The position numbers and the translations under genes are program-made. A DNA stretch of 64,000 bases from Prosthecobacter sp. (GTDB lineage: Bacteria > Verrucomicrobiota > Verrucomicrobiia > Verrucomicrobiales > Verrucomicrobiaceae). Each line of letters begins with the position of its first letter. Within the stretch, counting starts at the first letter, position 1. The notes under the pieces were generated by a model. It made no database searches and was not told where the DNA came from. It saw nothing but the letters and a program-made list of their open reading frames with translations. The stretch spans positions 113,281 to 177,280 of the forward strand of contig JAIPJY010000007.1 in assembly GCA_021733925.1 (NCBI GenBank), read 5' to 3'. Positions 14,983 through 22,098 of the stretch are shown one piece after another.

Positions 14983-15230
14983 ACCCAAGCCACCCATGCC
15001 CTGTCTGCCAAGACGATGCGCCGCCCGGATTTCTCGTGTGCGAGGCCTGCTCTTTGGAGGTGCCAGCGGCTCTGCATATCGCCTGGAAGAGCGCCAGCCA
15101 TTACGCAGCGGCGGCGGCGGCAGCCAAGAAAGACCGCGCCCGCATCGCCACCACGCAGGCTGCTGAAGAGCAGGCCGCGAAAAAGATCATCAGCCATCTC
15201 CGCCAACACGGCTCTGCCATTCCTGCCTAA
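14979..15230 (+). CDS. Small zinc-ribbon-like early phage protein (83 aa)
   Basis: An 83-residue protein with two Cys-x2-Cys pairs near the N-terminus (CPVC...CEAC), the pattern of a zinc ribbon, followed by an Ala-rich helix. ATG 14979 overlaps the previous stop (ATGA). It ends 4 bp before the transposase start. Such ribbons often bind nucleic acids or partner enzymes; the partner here is unknown. Confidence 0.6.
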   Translation: MNPSHPCPVCQDDAPPGFLVCEACSLEVPAALHIAWKSASHYAAAAAAAKKDRARIATTQAAEEQAAKKIISHLRQHGSAIPA

Positions 15231-15234
15231 TCCT

Positions 15235-17301
15235 ATGGACCGCGACGAATCCTCTCCCGCCCTCATCACCTCCGAGCACACCGGCTCGCTGTTCTCACTG
15301 CACGTGAAGTCCCGCGATCTGCCCGAATTCTTCCGCCTGCAGGAGCGCAATCAGGACCGCGTACGCCTGCTCCTGGGAGTCATGGATGTGATCCGCAAGG
15401 CCCCCACCCTGGGCGAAGGCTACCAGCGCGGCAGCGCCGCCTGTGGCACCCTGCGCGGCACCTCGCCAGACCGCCTGCGCGGCCTCTATGCCGCATGGCG
15501 CGACTCACGGTTCGACTGGCGCGTGCTCATCGACCAGGCGCTGGAGATCAAGCCCAACGCCCCCATGCCTCAGGAGTTCCTCGAAGATCTCCAGATCCGC
15601 GTGGATGCCAACCACCGCAGCGTTGCAGCCGCCCTCAAGAAACTGCGCGCCGAATGGATCAAAGGCCATGAAATCCCCGGCTATGGGAACTGGAAAACGT
15701 GGTGGGCACGCACCCGCCCTGGCCGCCCCTTTCCGAAGCACTGCAACACCTACCCGGACGGCTGGAGCAGCCGCAATCTCCGCCGCAAGCTGGATGCCAG
15801 CAAAGCCCGCCGCGTGGCACACACTCAAGGCCTCACCGCCGCCAAGAAACACATGCCCGGCATGAAGCTCTCCCGCGTGGGCTCCGCACCCGGGCGGCAG
15901 ATGATGTGGGATGACAAAGAACACGACTACTTCATCAACAGCTTTGAGCATCACCAGGGAGCCCGCCCCATTGAGCTTTATTCGCACTGCTACACCGCCG
16001 CGTACAAAACCTTCTTTGGCATCAAACCCAAGTACAAGGATGAAGAAGGCTACTTGAAAAAACTCACCGGCGACATGATGCGCCTGGTGGTCGCAGGACA
16101 CTTCTGGAATCATGGCTACCACCCGCTTGGCACCATCAACTACGCCGAGCACGGCACCGCCAACTTTGCCGACGATGTACGCAAGGCGCTTTACGACGAC
16201 ACGGAAGGCCTGATCACAGTCAGTGAATCCGGCTTCGATGGACGCGCAGCGCATGCCGGTCTCTACCATGGCCGCTGGCGCGGTCAGCCCGGCTGGAAGG
16301 CCTCCCTAGAAAGCGGCAATAACAACGATCACAACTGGCTCGGAGCCATGGAAGGCCAGACAGGCCGCAACGTCGAGACCAGGCCAGAGCATCTGCACGG
16401 CCTGCTCACAGACAACGCCCAGCTCATGGAGGCCTGGGCATGGCTCCCCGTGGAGTTTCGCGACATGCTGCAATTCCCACTCACAGACATGTACTCTTTC
16501 AGGCTCAAGCTGGAGCAGGTGTACCATTACATCAGCAGCGAGCGCGACCACGATCTGGAAGGCTGGATCGAATCAGGCAACATCATGCAGATGCTCGATA
16601 TCGGCGGTCATCTCATCAGCCTGGATGAGATCAAGTCCAGGCCCAAGGACGTGCAGCAAAAGGCCCTCGTGGCCATGCAGTGCGGCCTCTTGATCCCGCA
16701 GCCGGTGAAGATGAACCGCTATGAAGTCTGGCAGCGTGGTCGCTCCGACTTGATCCCCATCCACGGCGGCACCGTCTGTCGCATCCTTGGCCCCGGCTTT
16801 GCCAAAGAGGTGAAAGTGAAGTCTGGCGAGTTTTGCTTTGAGGATAACAACATCAGCGCAGAGCCCCTCTACTACTTCGCCAGCGTGCAGACCAACGAAG
16901 GCCTGCGTGAGGAGCTGCCGGACGGTCAGAAGTTTGAAGTCTATGTGAATCCCTTCGATCCGGCCAGCCTCTTTGTTCGCAATGCCAAAGGCCGCTTCCT
17001 CGGCACCGCCAAACAGCAGCCACGCGCCTGCCGTCTTGATCCCGATGCCGTGACCGCCGCCGTCAAGGAATACGCCACCGATCAAAACGCCCGCCTCAGC
17101 AAGCTCATCAAGCGCCAGCTCCCCAACATCGCCGCCCGTCGCGATCGCCACCGCAGCAACGCCGCCGTGCTCAAGAAAGCCGCCGAAAGCGAAGCCGCGA
17201 AAACCCGCCTCGGCACCGCCGCCCTGGATGCCTCCCTCCCTTCATCGACCCCCGATGAAACGCCACCCGCCAAACGCTTCGACATCCGCAAAGCTTTTTA
17301 A
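15235..17301 (+). CDS. Mu-type DDE transposase (MuA-like)
   Basis: A 688-residue protein, close in size to MuA (663). It would bind the phage ends and carry out replicative transposition. An N-terminal helical DNA-binding part precedes an RNase H-like core: MMWDDKEHDYF fits the first catalytic Asp strand, INYAEHGTANFADDV the second strand, and ASLESGNNNDHN the third, with its Glu. The C-terminal beta-rich part (GTVCRILGPGFAKEV...VYVNPFDPASLFVRNAKG) matches the domain following the core in MuA. The start at 15235 is preceded by a 4-bp gap. It lies ahead of the MuB-like gene as in Mu. Assignment of individual catalytic residues is by eye. Confidence 0.85.
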   Translation: MDRDESSPALITSEHTGSLFSLHVKSRDLPEFFRLQERNQDRVRLLLGVMDVIRKAPTLGEGYQRGSAACGTLRGTSPDRLRGLYAAWRDSRFDWRVLIDQALEIKPNAPMPQEFLEDLQIRVDANHRSVAAALKKLRAEWIKGHEIPGYGNWKTWWARTRPGRPFPKHCNTYPDGWSSRNLRRKLDASKARRVAHTQGLTAAKKHMPGMKLSRVGSAPGRQMMWDDKEHDYFINSFEHHQGARPIELYSHCYTAAYKTFFGIKPKYKDEEGYLKKLTGDMMRLVVAGHFWNHGYHPLGTINYAEHGTANFADDVRKALYDDTEGLITVSESGFDGRAAHAGLYHGRWRGQPGWKASLESGNNNDHNWLGAMEGQTGRNVETRPEHLHGLLTDNAQLMEAWAWLPVEFRDMLQFPLTDMYSFRLKLEQVYHYISSERDHDLEGWIESGNIMQMLDIGGHLISLDEIKSRPKDVQQKALVAMQCGLLIPQPVKMNRYEVWQRGRSDLIPIHGGTVCRILGPGFAKEVKVKSGEFCFEDNNISAEPLYYFASVQTNEGLREELPDGQKFEVYVNPFDPASLFVRNAKGRFLGTAKQQPRACRLDPDAVTAAVKEYATDQNARLSKLIKRQLPNIAARRDRHRSNAAVLKKAAESEAAKTRLGTAALDASLPSSTPDETPPAKRFDIRKAF

Positions 17302-17334
17302 TCCCCGACAACAACACACCCACCATACACGGCC

Positions 17335-17553
17335 ATGCCCGCAATCACTGAAGCCAACTACCCCGCAGAAGACGGATGGAACCACGTCGAAGTCACACTC
17401 AAAGAGGGCGAGACCAGCACCACTGAAGAGTGGGAGCAAATGGCAGTCTTCTTCATCGGAGGATTCAACGCTCAACCTTCGGATTACGACATCTTCACAG
17501 CCCCGCAAGATGGCCGCATTTTGAAGGCCGCTGTCCGCCTTAAAGCAGCTTGA
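17335..17553 (+). CDS. Hypothetical phage protein between transposase and ATPase (72 aa)
   Basis: A 72-residue acidic protein (MPAITEANYPAEDGWNHVEVTL...), possibly a compact beta/alpha fold. It lies between the MuA- and MuB-type genes, which in Mu are adjacent. The leader is CA-rich without a Shine-Dalgarno. No family is recognised. Confidence 0.55.
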   Translation: MPAITEANYPAEDGWNHVEVTLKEGETSTTEEWEQMAVFFIGGFNAQPSDYDIFTAPQDGRILKAAVRLKAA

Positions 17554-17575
17554 TCACCCTTCACCCACCCCACCT

Positions 17576-18622
17576 ATGAAACACACCCACGGCAAAGCCA
17601 CAGCAGCTCAAGACCTCTACCAGGCCGCGATCGATGCGCAGCGCGACAAGCGCAACCCCGACCTCGTCGCACGCCTCAAAGCCCACTTCACCGCACGCGG
17701 CCTGGATGAGACCAGCATCAAGCATCGCAGCATCATCGGCGGAGATCTCGGCTACGCAGATCAGACCGCCGTCTACCGCTACCTCTCCAACAAGTGGACC
17801 CTCGGAGACCTGGAGAAGTTTGAGACCCGCCTCGTAGCCCATCTCGAAAACGAAATGCGTCTCGACGGCGGAGCCCAGCTCATCACCGATCCCGCCGCCT
17901 TCGTCCATCCCTCCATGTTCGCCTTCCTCAACCAGGTGCGTGCCTGTGGCAACATCGGTGTGGCACACGGCCCTGCAGGCATCGGCAAAACATGCGCCTG
18001 CCGTCTCTACGCCGCGCAGAACAAGGGCAACACGCTCTACCTTCACCTCGTCACCTGGAAGCGCCGCCAGAGCATCATCGTGCAGAGCCTGCTCAAGGCC
18101 GCAGGCATCAAGGCCAGCCGTGGCGACTGCAAAGAAGAGGTGCTTGCACGCTACCTGCAGGAGAAAGGCATGATGCTGGTGCTCGACAACGCCCAGCGCC
18201 TCACACGCCACTCACGCGACTGGCTGCGCGACCTCCTCGACAACACCGGCATCCCCATCGCCCTCATTGGCAACCCCGAGATCATCAAGCAGTGGGCCGC
18301 GTGCGATCAGCACAAGCGAGTTGTCGGCCTCAAGCGCGATGTCAGCGTGGATCTCTTCGAAAGCGACGGTGAAAAGCTCATCCCCGGAGAAACCAGCGAA
18401 GCCACCGTGGATCACCTCCTCAAGCTCCACTTCCCCAAGTCCAACGCCGCCGTCAAACGCCAGGCCCTCAGCCTCCTCACCCGCGCAGACAGCGGTGCAG
18501 CCGGAGCCGTCGCCATGCACGCCCGCCTCGCTGACCTCATGCTCAAAGGCGGCAAAGTCACCGACCCCGCCGAAGCCTTCCGTCTCGCCAGCACCCAGCT
18601 CATCCAACAGGAGGCCGCATAA
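17576..18622 (+). CDS. MuB-like AAA+ target-selection ATPase
   Basis: A 348-residue ATPase. An N-terminal helix-turn-helix (about residues 25-60, YADQTAVYRYLSNKWTLG) is followed by Walker A GPAGIGKT at about 133-140, Walker B-type LVLDNAQRL at about 201-209, and a sensor-1 ALIGNPE. MuB forms DNA filaments, picks target DNA and activates MuA. The Walker B acid pair usually seen as DE is DN here, which may slow ATP hydrolysis. It follows the transposase with one small gene between. Confidence 0.85.
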   Translation: MKHTHGKATAAQDLYQAAIDAQRDKRNPDLVARLKAHFTARGLDETSIKHRSIIGGDLGYADQTAVYRYLSNKWTLGDLEKFETRLVAHLENEMRLDGGAQLITDPAAFVHPSMFAFLNQVRACGNIGVAHGPAGIGKTCACRLYAAQNKGNTLYLHLVTWKRRQSIIVQSLLKAAGIKASRGDCKEEVLARYLQEKGMMLVLDNAQRLTRHSRDWLRDLLDNTGIPIALIGNPEIIKQWAACDQHKRVVGLKRDVSVDLFESDGEKLIPGETSEATVDHLLKLHFPKSNAAVKRQALSLLTRADSGAAGAVAMHARLADLMLKGGKVTDPAEAFRLASTQLIQQEAA

Positions 18623-18626
18623 GATC

Positions 18627-19016
18627 ATGTCAACATCATCCAAACGCGAAGGTCTCAAGCTCGCAGGCGCTTACGTCAGCGCAGACACGTACAAGGGGCT
18701 GGTAGCCAAGGCGGTGGCAAACAACTGCACCCTGGCTGAGCAGTGCCGTGTCATCTTTAACCAGGCTTTGGCCAATCAATGCACAGTCTCTATTGCCCCT
18801 CCCAAGGTTCCTGCTCTTGAGCCGCAGCAAGAGACCATCACGTGGATCACAGACGGCACGCTCCCTGACAGCGAGACCACCGTACTTGTGCAGTCCGCAT
18901 CCGGCGATATCGGAGAAGGATTTCACGACGGCGAATGCTGGCGCTGGGCCAATGCATCGAAAGTGGGAAGCGCCAAGATCAAAGCCTGGGCAGATCTACC
19001 GGAGGGCGTGAAGTGA
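18627..19016 (+). CDS. Hypothetical phage protein (129 aa)
   Basis: A 129-residue protein. The start at 18627 is 4 bp after the MuB-like stop. The N-terminal half (LKLAGAYVSADTYKGLVAKAVANNCTLAEQCRVI) looks like a ribbon-helix-helix or similar small DNA-binding fold. The C-terminal half (WITDGTLPDSETTVLVQ...GEGFHDGECWRWANASKV) resembles short DUF551-like domains seen in phages. It overlaps the next gene as TGATG. Confidence 0.55.
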   Translation: MSTSSKREGLKLAGAYVSADTYKGLVAKAVANNCTLAEQCRVIFNQALANQCTVSIAPPKVPALEPQQETITWITDGTLPDSETTVLVQSASGDIGEGFHDGECWRWANASKVGSAKIKAWADLPEGVK

Positions 19017-19639
19017 TGAGCACCCGTACTCCCGCCACTAATCCGGCAGAGGTTTTTTCAACTCTGCCTTCATGGATGCAGCACAAGTACTCCATCTACG
19101 ATTGGCAGACGTTTAAAAAGGATGAGCCAGCCGAAGTTTTAGTTGCCAGTGTCGCAGCCGCTTTGCGAGCAGAGGCCATGTATGAAAATGAGCGGCTAAT
19201 CGGTGCATTCACAAAGTCTGACCTGCTCATCATTTCCTTGAATGACATGCACTACAGCCTGGGTGCCAAGCATTATTATGCATCGGTTGATCTCCCTCGT
19301 TTCAACTGGACCTTTGAGAGCAATCCTCTCCGCTCGCTCATGGCTGTGGACTACTGCACGCCCCCCAGTTGCGTGAAGATCACCGCCCCATTGTCAGCCA
19401 AAGAAATCAGGAGCGATCCAAACCGCTACAAATGCTACAGGGCGGGTGATCCTTACCATGGATTCCTGACAGTTCGTGAAGCATTTATCGCGGCTCAAAA
19501 GTGGCTACAAACGACCACGGCTGGATTCAATATTGCCCTCGACGATCACGACTACGATCTCGGTGACCTGGCAAACGTTTTCCCGCTGAGGTCTGAACTC
19601 TGCGTACAAAACTTCAGCATGGAGGATGACGAGGAATGA
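19016..19639 (+). CDS. Hypothetical phage protein, lower GC (207 aa)
   Basis: A 207-residue protein (MSTRTPATNPAEVFSTLPSWM...). ATG 19016 overlaps the previous stop (TGATG). Codon use is visibly less GC-biased than in neighbouring genes, suggesting later acquisition. It is rich in aromatic residues, with no membrane segment. No family is recognised. It overlaps the following gene by 4 nt. Confidence 0.6.
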   Translation: MSTRTPATNPAEVFSTLPSWMQHKYSIYDWQTFKKDEPAEVLVASVAAALRAEAMYENERLIGAFTKSDLLIISLNDMHYSLGAKHYYASVDLPRFNWTFESNPLRSLMAVDYCTPPSCVKITAPLSAKEIRSDPNRYKCYRAGDPYHGFLTVREAFIAAQKWLQTTTAGFNIALDDHDYDLGDLANVFPLRSELCVQNFSMEDDEE

Positions 19640-19866
19640 TCCAGCCAAACTCATCTCACTTTCACGCAGGCAAAGCCGCCCGCCAGGCTGGCAAGATCTG
19701 CATGAACACCGACGCCCGCCTGTCGCTGCAGTCCCGCGAAGAATGGTACGCAGGCTGGAATCACCAGGACGCCCTCATGCGCGGCCAGCCCGACGCCGAG
19801 CTGGTCACGCAAAATGAAGACTTCTTCGCAGATCTCCGCCGTGAATTAAGAGGAGCCAGGCCGTGA
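19636..19866 (+). CDS. RMF/CrpP-like small protein
   Basis: A 76-residue protein whose layout, HAGKAARQAGK followed by an SREEWYAGWNHQDAL segment, resembles the ribosome modulation factor/CrpP fold ('G-A--G...W--GW'). RMF dimerises ribosomes in starvation; related CrpP-like proteins occur on plasmids and phages with debated roles. Membership is inferred from the short pattern. It overlaps the methyltransferase gene by 4 nt. Confidence 0.55.
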   Translation: MIQPNSSHFHAGKAARQAGKICMNTDARLSLQSREEWYAGWNHQDALMRGQPDAELVTQNEDFFADLRRELRGARP

Positions 19867-20738
19867 ATATTCTCGCGAACAGCTATTTTTCTGGCGCTGG
19901 TTTGATGGATCTCGGCTTGGAGCAAGGCGGTGTTACCGTACAGCAGAGCTTTGAAATTGACGCGGCTTGCTGCCAGACTCTGAAGGCCAATTTCAAGCAT
20001 GAGGTGATGAAGGGCGATATCGCCCAAAAGTTGGTGAAGGATGAGCGCCCCGCTGATGTTCTGGTGGCAACGTATCCATGCACGAAGTACTCGCCTATAG
20101 CCGACATCCACGGCACGCGCACTGGCGACGAGCTGTTCCTTCATTTCTTCCGACACATCGCTATCAGGCGTCCAGAATGCTACGTGGTCGAAAACGTGCC
20201 AGGCATGCGCAAGTTTGCCGTGGTGATGGAGGCCATGACCAAGCTGCCTGATTATTTCGTTCACGTCGTTTGCCCTGTGCAGTCATCGCTCTGGCTGCCA
20301 CAAAAACGTGACCGCCTGATCATCATCGGCAGTCGCAGACACTTTGCATGGCGTGAACCCAAGGCCAAGCGTCGGGTGAAACTCGCAGAGATCGTAGAGG
20401 ATAATCCTTCGATGCAGATCCCTGACTATGTGGCTAAACGTCTGGCAGGCAGCTACCGCGACCTGCCCATTGTGAGCGATCCTGAGCTTGATGATGTGGC
20501 CCCCACGTGCGTAGCCCATTATGCCAAAGATGTGAGCACCCGCTTGGTGAAGGATCGTCGCTTTCCTGGTGGAGTGCGGCCCTACACCGTGCGTGAATAT
20601 GCCCGCCTTCAAGGTGTGCCTGACAGCTTCATTTTCCACGGTGGAGACCGCGCCGCCTATAAGCAGATTGGCAATGGGGTCAGTGTGCCAGTGGGCCGTT
20701 GGATTGGCCGTGAACTCAAACGCTATTTTGCATCATGA
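19863..20738 (+). CDS. Cytosine-C5 DNA methyltransferase
   Basis: A 291-residue m5C methyltransferase with the motifs in order: I (FSGAGLMDLGL), IV with catalytic Cys (YPCTKYS, about residue 72), VI (ENVPG), VIII (PQKRDRLIIIGSR), IX (RPYTVREYARLQG) and X (QIGNGVSVPV). The target-recognition region between VIII and IX is short, as in single-specificity phage enzymes. There is no partner endonuclease, so it most likely protects phage DNA from host restriction, as Mom does for Mu. It overlaps both neighbours by 4 nt. Confidence 0.92.
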   Translation: MNILANSYFSGAGLMDLGLEQGGVTVQQSFEIDAACCQTLKANFKHEVMKGDIAQKLVKDERPADVLVATYPCTKYSPIADIHGTRTGDELFLHFFRHIAIRRPECYVVENVPGMRKFAVVMEAMTKLPDYFVHVVCPVQSSLWLPQKRDRLIIIGSRRHFAWREPKAKRRVKLAEIVEDNPSMQIPDYVAKRLAGSYRDLPIVSDPELDDVAPTCVAHYAKDVSTRLVKDRRFPGGVRPYTVREYARLQGVPDSFIFHGGDRAAYKQIGNGVSVPVGRWIGRELKRYFAS

Positions 20739-20959
20739 ACCAGACCGAAGCCTGGGAGGAAGTCATCAAGGCCGCTGAACAACGGCTCTCCATCTCCGAA
20801 GATGAAGCCTTGCGCCATGGCAAGTCCCACGCCCTCCCCAAGCTTGCCCAGGCCCTGCGCAAAGTCCGCCCCCGCGTCGAACGCATGCGCTCCCGTCTCG
20901 ATTTTAGCCGCGCCAAGAAGGCCGGAAAACAAACCCGGCCCTCCTGGGCGACCCCGTAG
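20735..20959 (+). CDS. Small hypothetical protein closing the early operon (74 aa)
   Basis: A 74-residue helical, basic protein (MNQTEAWEEVIKAAEQRL...), last gene of the rightward operon. It overlaps the methyltransferase by 4 nt, and its stop lies 2 bp from the stop of the convergent adenine methyltransferase. No terminator hairpin is visible between them. No family is recognised. Confidence 0.6.
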   Translation: MNQTEAWEEVIKAAEQRLSISEDEALRHGKSHALPKLAQALRKVRPRVERMRSRLDFSRAKKAGKQTRPSWATP

Positions 20960-20961
20960 CT

Positions 20962-21759
20962 TCAAGCTGCCAAAGGCAGCGCAGAAGCCCTTGGCGTGCG
21001 CTTCACGCGCCGCCGAATGATCAGCTCCGCAAAGGTGGCATCCGGGCGGGTGCGCCGGTTCACAGCACCCGACTGCGTGACCACAGGCCGGATCTCATGC
21101 CCACGGAAAAGGCACCTATTCTCAGGCGTGTCATTCACGGTCACCAGCCAGTCACCTTGCAGGCCAGCCACGGCCTCGGCAAAGCCCGCCATCCGCTCAT
21201 GGTCCCAGGCCGCGTACGTGTCCACATCACCAACAGTGTAGGGTGGATCAAAGAACCAGAACGTCCCTGGGGAGTCATAGTTCTTGATCAGCCGCTCATA
21301 CGGCAGGTTTTCCACCGCGACCTTGTCCAGGCGTGCATTGAAGGCCCGCAGCTTCTCCAGCACCGCACTACGGCTGGGCTGCGCCTGCTTGGAAACCGCA
21401 AAGGAGCTGCCGCCGCCGCCAAAGCTCAGCCGGTTGCGCAGCAGGTACCGTGCAGCCTGCTGCAGCCCAGTCAGGCCCGGCTGCTCAATCAGCGCCTCCA
21501 GATCCGCCCGGGCGTTGAGCGTGAACTCCACTTCAGCCACCAGGGCGTCGATGTGGAACTGGGCATGCCGGTAGAGGTTCACCAGCTCGCCATTGATATC
21601 GTTGATCACCTCAACCTTGGAAGTATCCTTGGCGAGGGTGAGAGCAGCTCCGCCCGCAAAGGCCTCCACGAAGATCGTGTGAGGGCGCAGCAGGGGCAGC
21701 AGGAGTTTCAGCAGCCTGGTTTTTCCGCCAGGCCAGCGGATGAGAGGTTTGGTCATCAT
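20962..21759 (-). CDS. Dam-like adenine-N6 DNA methyltransferase
   Basis: A 265-residue methyltransferase with the Dam-type order: motif X (RWPGGKTRL), motif I (FVEAFAGGAAL) and motif IV (FFDPPY). Such enzymes methylate adenine, commonly in GATC-like sites. The start chosen is the tandem ATG at 21759, because residues upstream are not Dam-like. It faces the early operon, so it is transcribed separately, from the right end of the prophage inward. With the C5 methyltransferase it forms a two-base modification set that probably counters host restriction. Confidence 0.88.
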   Translation of the reverse strand: MMTKPLIRWPGGKTRLLKLLLPLLRPHTIFVEAFAGGAALTLAKDTSKVEVINDINGELVNLYRHAQFHIDALVAEVEFTLNARADLEALIEQPGLTGLQQAARYLLRNRLSFGGGGSSFAVSKQAQPSRSAVLEKLRAFNARLDKVAVENLPYERLIKNYDSPGTFWFFDPPYTVGDVDTYAAWDHERMAGFAEAVAGLQGDWLVTVNDTPENRCLFRGHEIRPVVTQSGAVNRRTRPDATFAELIIRRRVKRTPRASALPLAA

Positions 21760-22037
21760 GGACCATCCACCGACACGCCAAACTTGCCCCCGTTCAAAGC
21801 CCGTGCACACTCTTTGCAGCCCGATTGCAGAGCCCCGTTAGCAAACCCGTTCAATTGCGCAAACCTGTGTCAAACAGCACCCAAAGCCGCCCAATCTGCT
21901 CAAACCCCTGTTTCCGCCGTCAATCCCCTGGAACCCTTGATTTTCCGGCCCTTCCCGCCTTTTTCCGCCCTTTTCCGGCTGCGCAGACCTGATGTCCCTC
22001 TTCTTCTATCGGCTGCCGTCTCAGCGAAGCAAAGTAG
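21760..22037. other. Probable prophage right end region, repeat-rich
   Basis: No gene is seen. CCCGTT occurs at 21789, 21834 and 21846, followed by AAAC-rich stretches and then a run of TTTTCCG/CCGCC repeats (about 21940-21980) ending in CA at 21984-21985. Transposable phages carry several short transposase-binding repeats near each end and terminate in TG/CA, so this is where the right terminus is expected. The exact end cannot be fixed without the left end and the 5-bp target duplication. Confidence 0.4.
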
Positions 22038-22058
22038 CCTTGTTCCTGTGGAACAAGG
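22038..22058 (-). terminator. Perfect hairpin after the autotransporter gene
   Basis: A 9-bp perfect stem (CCTTGTTCC with GGAACAAGG) and 3-nt loop, 40 bp beyond the autotransporter stop. There is no clear U-run, so termination may be rho-assisted. Confidence 0.45.
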
Positions 22059-22098
22059 AGAACGCTCCGCCTCGCCCCAGACGCTTAACAATGTTGAA

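Larger units (their letters stand above)
1..21985. mobile_element. Mu-like transposable prophage (inner and right part)
   Basis: A continuous block of phage genes: portal, large and small terminase subunits, lysis genes, an S24-type repressor, a Ner-like protein, Gam- and GemA-like proteins, a MuA-type transposase, a MuB-type ATPase and two DNA methyltransferases. The leftward arm is late and structural; the rightward arm from 9,001 is early. This differs from Mu, where most genes run one way from c/ner to mom. The left end lies outside the window. The right end is inferred to fall between the adenine methyltransferase start (21,759) and the host autotransporter (22,099); a CA dinucleotide at 21,984-21,985 after a CCGCC/CCGGC-rich tract is only a candidate terminus. 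Confidence 0.88.

Noticed and set aside
16141-16200. Inactive transposase because the second catalytic strand reads EHGT rather than DHGT or DNG
   Set aside because: The EHGT form may be normal in this branch of Mu-like transposases, and assigning the acid by eye is unsafe.
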